From: an uncultured bacterium
GTDB lineage: Bacteria; Bacteroidota; Bacteroidia; Bacteroidales; Bacteroidaceae
Length of the DNA stretch: 8,829 bases
Assembly: GCA_905216025.1 (NCBI GenBank)
Contig: CAJMSE010000036.1
Location: forward strand, 1 to 8,829
Reading direction: 5' to 3'
Shown: positions 6,132 through 8,829 of the stretch, piece after piece
Layout: each line of letters opens with the position of its first letter
Numbering within the stretch: position 1 is the first letter of the stretch
Notes under the pieces: model-generated
Told to the model about the DNA's origin: nothing
What the model saw: the letters and a program-made list of their open reading frames with translations, nothing else
Databases searched by the model: none
Program-made: the position numbers and the translations under genes

Positions 6132-7193
6132 ATGAAACTAAAGATTGCAGTTCTTCCCGGCGACGGAATCGGGCCGGAGATAATGAAGCAGGGCGTGGCC
6201 GTGATGGATGCCATCGCCGAGAAGTTCGGACACGAGGTGGAATACCGCGAGGCCATCTGCGGTGCCACGGCCATCGACGCCGTGGGTGACCCGTTCCCTG
6301 AAGAGACGTTCGAGACATGCCGCGATGCCGATGCGGTGCTCTTCGCCGCCGTCGGCGACCTGCGCTTCGATAACGACCCCACGGCCAAGGTGCGCCCCGA
6401 GCAGGGTCTGCTCGCCATGCGCAAGAAGCTCGGCCTCTTTGCCAACATCCGCCCCGTGCAGACGTTCAAGTGCCTCGTGCACAAGTCGCCGCTGCGCCCC
6501 GAACTCGTCGAGGGAGCCGACTTCATCTGCATCCGCGAGCTCACCGGTGGCATGTATTTCGGTGAGAAGTATCAGGACGACGACAAGGCCTACGACACCA
6601 ACTACTACACCCGCCCCGAGGTGGAGCGCATCCTCAAGGTGGGCTTTGAGTATGCCCGCCGCCGCGGCCGCCACCTCACCGTGGTAGACAAGGCCAACGT
6701 GCTGGCCTCGAGCCGCCTGTGGCGTCAGGTGGCCAAGGAGATGGAGCCTCAGTATCCCGACGTCAGCGTAGACTATATGTTCGTAGACAATGCCGCCATG
6801 CGCATGATATCCGAGCCCAAGTTCTTCGACGTGATGGTGACGGAAAACACCTTCGGCGACATCCTCACCGACGAGGGCAGCTGCATATCCGGCTCCATGG
6901 GCCTGCTGCCGTCGGCATCCACCGGCGAGAGCACGCCCGTCTTCGAGCCCGTGCACGGCTCGTGGCCGCAGGCCAAGGGGCAGAACATCGCCAATCCGCT
7001 TGCACAGATACTTTCCGTGGCCATGCTCCTCGAGCATTTCGACCTCAAGGAAGAGGGCGCCCTCGTGCGCCGTGCCGTCGACGCATCGCTCGACAGCTGC
7101 GTGCGCACCCCCGAGATACAGGTCGAGGGAGGCGCTGCGTATGGCACGAAGGAAGTAGGCGCATGGATAGTAGACTATATAAAGAAAGCCTGA
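6132..7193 (+). CDS. leuB: 3-isopropylmalate dehydrogenase
   Basis: Oxidatively decarboxylates 3-isopropylmalate to 2-oxoisocaproate with NAD+ and a divalent metal, the last step before transamination to leucine. The 353-aa cytoplasmic protein has normal length. Motifs are LPGDGIGPE at 8-16, the substrate-binding arginines in the RPEQGLLAMRKKLGLFANIRP region (Arg88, Arg97, Arg107), RELTGGMYFG at 135-144 with Tyr142, Lys187 in VDKANVL, Asp219 in VDNAAMRM, and the metal aspartates 243 and 247 in FGDILTDEG. The adenine-binding loop reads HGSWPQAKGQNIANP (275-289) instead of the HGSAPDIAGKG form of better-known enzymes. It lies 138 nt after the upstream gene, across the inverted repeats, and its stop shares a base with the next start (TGATG). 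Confidence 0.96.
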   Translation: MKLKIAVLPGDGIGPEIMKQGVAVMDAIAEKFGHEVEYREAICGATAIDAVGDPFPEETFETCRDADAVLFAAVGDLRFDNDPTAKVRPEQGLLAMRKKLGLFANIRPVQTFKCLVHKSPLRPELVEGADFICIRELTGGMYFGEKYQDDDKAYDTNYYTRPEVERILKVGFEYARRRGRHLTVVDKANVLASSRLWRQVAKEMEPQYPDVSVDYMFVDNAAMRMISEPKFFDVMVTENTFGDILTDEGSCISGSMGLLPSASTGESTPVFEPVHGSWPQAKGQNIANPLAQILSVAMLLEHFDLKEEGALVRRAVDASLDSCVRTPEIQVEGGAAYGTKEVGAWIVDYIKKA

Positions 7194-7873
7194 TGAGCAC
7201 CGCCCGCAGGATTATCATTTTCGCAGTGCTGCTGCCGGCCGCCCTGTCCGCTTCCGGGCAGGGCACCGCGCGGTGGCGCGATTCGCTCGACGTGATTAAC
7301 CGTCAGATAGCAACGTCGGTCTACTCGTCCGACCTGCACCTGCGCAAGGCTGCCGTGAACATAGAGCTCGGGCAGTGGGAGTATGCCGTCGATGAGTACG
7401 GCCTTGTGCTCGCGCGTGAGCCGGGAAACGTCGCCGCCCTTTTCTACCGTGCGTATGCCAACACCCGGCTGCGCCGCTACGACCTTGCGCGGTCCGACTA
7501 TGAGAGCGTGCTCCTGCGCGTGCCCCGCAACATGGAGGCGCGCATCGGCCTGGCTTACGTCTTCACCAAGCTGAAGCGCAGCGGCGACGCCATGGACCAG
7601 ATGAACACCGCCGTCGAGCAGAATCCCGACAGCGCGGTGGCATACGCCGCCCGCGCCGGTATTGAGACCGAGCTCAAGGCATACGATGCCGCCCTCTACG
7701 ACTGGACTGAGGCCGGGCGCCTCGACCCGTCGAACACGGACTACATCATCTCCCGGGCCGACATCCTCATCCGCCTCGGCAAGAAAGCCGAGGCCCGCCG
7801 CGCCCTCGACGGGGCTGCCCGCCTCGGCGTGCCCCAGGGAGCGCTGCGCGAGTGGTATGCCAAGTGCCGCTGA
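7193..7873 (+). CDS. Exported tetratricopeptide-repeat protein
   Basis: A 226-aa protein of unknown specific function. Residues 1-23 look like a Sec signal peptide: RR, then the hydrophobic run IIIFAVLLPAALSA and a small-residue site near SASGQ. There is no lipobox cysteine, so it is probably periplasmic. From about 46 to 213 it consists of about five 34-residue TPR units: around 47-78, 80-111, 114-145, 148-179 and 182-213. Each carries recognisable helix-pair features such as LGQWEYAVDEY and LRRYDLARSDYESVL. TPRs bind other proteins. The ATG overlaps the leuB stop (TGATG), so translation is probably coupled to leuB, although no role in leucine synthesis is evident. The frame stays open upstream to 6719, but that stretch is leuB out of frame. 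The start at 7193 is supported by the signal peptide. Confidence 0.85.
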   Translation: MSTARRIIIFAVLLPAALSASGQGTARWRDSLDVINRQIATSVYSSDLHLRKAAVNIELGQWEYAVDEYGLVLAREPGNVAALFYRAYANTRLRRYDLARSDYESVLLRVPRNMEARIGLAYVFTKLKRSGDAMDQMNTAVEQNPDSAVAYAARAGIETELKAYDAALYDWTEAGRLDPSNTDYIISRADILIRLGKKAEARRALDGAARLGVPQGALREWYAKCR

Positions 7874-7900
7874 CGGCAGGTTGCGGGCGTGCGGGTCTTC

Positions 7901-8566
7901 TCACTCCAGGCTCACTATCTCCACGCCGTCGTGCTCGGCCAGCAGTCCGTCCATCCACTTGTCATATCCGTTCCGCTTCACCTTCATCTCTATCGTGGCG
8001 CTGTAGGTGCGCTCTTCTCCGCTTCCTTTCTCCTTTATGTTATATGTGTACATCTCGACGCACTCCGTCTTGATGCGCGCCGCAACGTTGCGTACGCTCT
8101 CTTTCGAGTGCGACGACAGCGTGACAGCCATGTTGCGCGTGCCCACATGGCGCAGTATCAGGTTGAGCGCCTCGAGGCACAGCAGCACGAGGGCCGTCGT
8201 GGCAGCGGCGAGCAGGTAGAGGCCCGCGCCGCAGGTCAGTCCTATGGCCGACGTCACCCACAGGCCGGCCGCCGTGGTCAGTCCGCGTATCACGTTCTTC
8301 TGGAATATTATCAGTCCGGCGCCGATGAAGCCGATGCCCGTCACCACCTGCGAGGCGATGCGCGAGGGATCGAGCGATATGTCGGTGTACATGTCGAGCG
8401 ATGTGTCGAAGCCGAACTGCGAGAGAATCATGAACAGGGCGCTGCCTAATGCCACGAGGAAGTGTGTCCTGAAGCCGGCGTCCTTCGCGCGGTATTCCCT
8501 TTCGAGTCCTATCATGCCGCCGAGCATCGAGGCGGCGAAGATGCGTAGTATGAATTCTGTTGTCAT
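7901..8566 (-). CDS. mgtC: MgtC/SapB-family membrane protein
   Basis: A 221-aa inner-membrane protein. The N-terminal MgtC/SapB domain (about 5-140) has roughly five hydrophobic helices: about 4-20, 34-51, 72-88, 96-113 and 116-139. It carries the family signatures GLEREYRAKDAGFRTHFLV (20-38) and TGIGFIGAGLI (76-86), followed by IRGLTTAAGLWVTSAIGL (93-110). The soluble C-terminal part (about 146-221) looks like the ACT-like domain found in longer members. Family proteins are linked to growth in low magnesium and, in some pathogens, to inhibition of the F-type ATPase; the role here is unknown. It is convergent with the TPR gene, with 27 nt between stops and no strong terminator seen, and unrelated to the leu operon. 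The symbol denotes family membership only. Confidence 0.88.
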   Translation of the reverse strand: MTTEFILRIFAASMLGGMIGLEREYRAKDAGFRTHFLVALGSALFMILSQFGFDTSLDMYTDISLDPSRIASQVVTGIGFIGAGLIIFQKNVIRGLTTAAGLWVTSAIGLTCGAGLYLLAAATTALVLLCLEALNLILRHVGTRNMAVTLSSHSKESVRNVAARIKTECVEMYTYNIKEKGSGEERTYSATIEMKVKRNGYDKWMDGLLAEHDGVEIVSLE

Positions 8567-8596
8567 GGCTTTATGGTTTGAATGTTATTTCTGCCA

Positions 8597-8628
8597 CGAA
8601 GATAATCAAAAAGTTCCATATCGCCAAA
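8597..8628 (-). promoter_or_regulatory. Probable promoter of the mgtC-family gene
   Basis: On the minus strand, TTTG (plus positions 8625-8628) lies 20 nt upstream of TATCTTCG (8597-8604), which matches the TAnnTTTG element with one mismatch. The spacer equals that of the leu promoter at 297-328. The start codon at 8566 is about 30 nt downstream. This is an AT-rich patch within a GC-rich region. One mismatch and a short motif leave room for chance. Confidence 0.45.
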
Positions 8629-8720
8629 AAGCTGTGTCATAGCCCGCCTTTTGTAAGCCGCTGCGGGCCGTGTCCGCCGTCTGTTCCCTGCAGCGGTATG
8701 GCTGCCGGTTTGTTACCTGC

Positions 8721-8829
8721 CGCGGGGGGGGGGGGTTGTTTGGGGGCGGGGCGCGCGGGCGCGCGCCCCCCGCCACGTGGTGGGGGGGGGCGGGGCGCTC
8801 ATAGCGACGGGGGGGGCTCCGGGGGGCGG
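8721..8829. other. G-homopolymer-rich window end, likely low-quality sequence
   Basis: From about 8721 the sequence is dominated by G runs (12 at 8724-8735, others of 6 to 9) mixed with GC/CG alternations such as GCGCGCGGGCGCGCG around 8751-8765. It has no codon structure and does not resemble the rest of the window. It looks like poly-G read error or a mis-assembled contig end rather than biology. The 150 nt before it (8567-8720) hold only the mgtC promoter region and a weak inverted repeat. Confidence 0.6.

Noticed and set aside
6138..7037. A 299-codon minus-strand frame opposite leuB, and a similar 294-codon one opposite leuA (645-1529).
   Set aside because: Both are antisense shadows of strongly conserved genes, His/Gly/Ala-rich, with no domain or start signals.
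6719..7192. Upstream extension of the TPR gene by 158 codons.
   Set aside because: This stretch is the leuB coding sequence in another frame; the signal peptide starting at 7193 marks the true start.
7889..8449. A 186-codon plus-strand frame.
   Set aside because: It is opposite the mgtC-family gene, whose minus-strand product has clear family motifs and membrane helices.
8658..8696. Inverted repeat CCGCTGC (8658-8664) with GCAGCGG (8690-8696) as a terminator.
   Set aside because: The stem is only 7 bp with a 25-nt loop and no T-run on either strand.

Overview
The window looks like Bacteroidales DNA (Prevotella, Bacteroides or Muribaculaceae type; the genus cannot be fixed by eye). The signs are a Bacteroidetes -33/-7 promoter (TTTG, 20 nt, TAACTTTG), AT-rich start regions without strong Shine-Dalgarno sequences, and the gene order leuA, leuC, leuD, second leuA-family gene, leuB. 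Coding regions are GC-rich, while the control regions are AT-rich and full of repeats.

Layout: 1-52 is the 3' end of a 5S rRNA, closing an rRNA operon, with a hairpin and T-run terminator at 71-110. Next come a polypyrimidine tract and a 9-nt tandem repeat (116-235). The leucine operon control region follows: promoter 297-328, a 26-codon leader peptide rich in Leu and Ile (353-433), and mutually exclusive antiterminator and terminator hairpins (408-492). A patch of about 22-nt direct repeats then runs up to leuA (633-2129). leuA and leuC are separated by 320 nt of octamer minisatellite, present first in one orientation and then as a shorter reverse-complement array. leuC (2450-3844), leuD (3871-4461) and a second LeuA-family acyltransferase (4440-5993) are tightly packed. 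A pair of inverted GC-rich palindromic repeats (5996-6116) precedes leuB (6132-7193). leuB overlaps by one base a gene for an exported TPR protein (7193-7873). Convergent to these is an mgtC/sapB-family membrane protein gene (7901-8566, minus strand).

The genes work together as follows. LeuA condenses acetyl-CoA with 2-oxoisovalerate, LeuCD isomerises the product, and LeuB oxidises it to the leucine precursor. The second LeuA-like enzyme is either a second isopropylmalate synthase or a citramalate-type synthase; the latter would use the same LeuCD and LeuB to make 2-oxobutyrate for isoleucine. The leader peptide carries both Leu and Ile codons, which fits an operon serving branched-chain amino acids in general.

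The main observation is this complete ribosome-mediated attenuator in a Bacteroidetes-type leu operon. The repeats in the three long untranslated gaps are the next most interesting. The left end lies inside a 5S gene and the right end (from about 8721) is G-homopolymer sequence that looks artefactual, so the window may be a whole short assembly contig.
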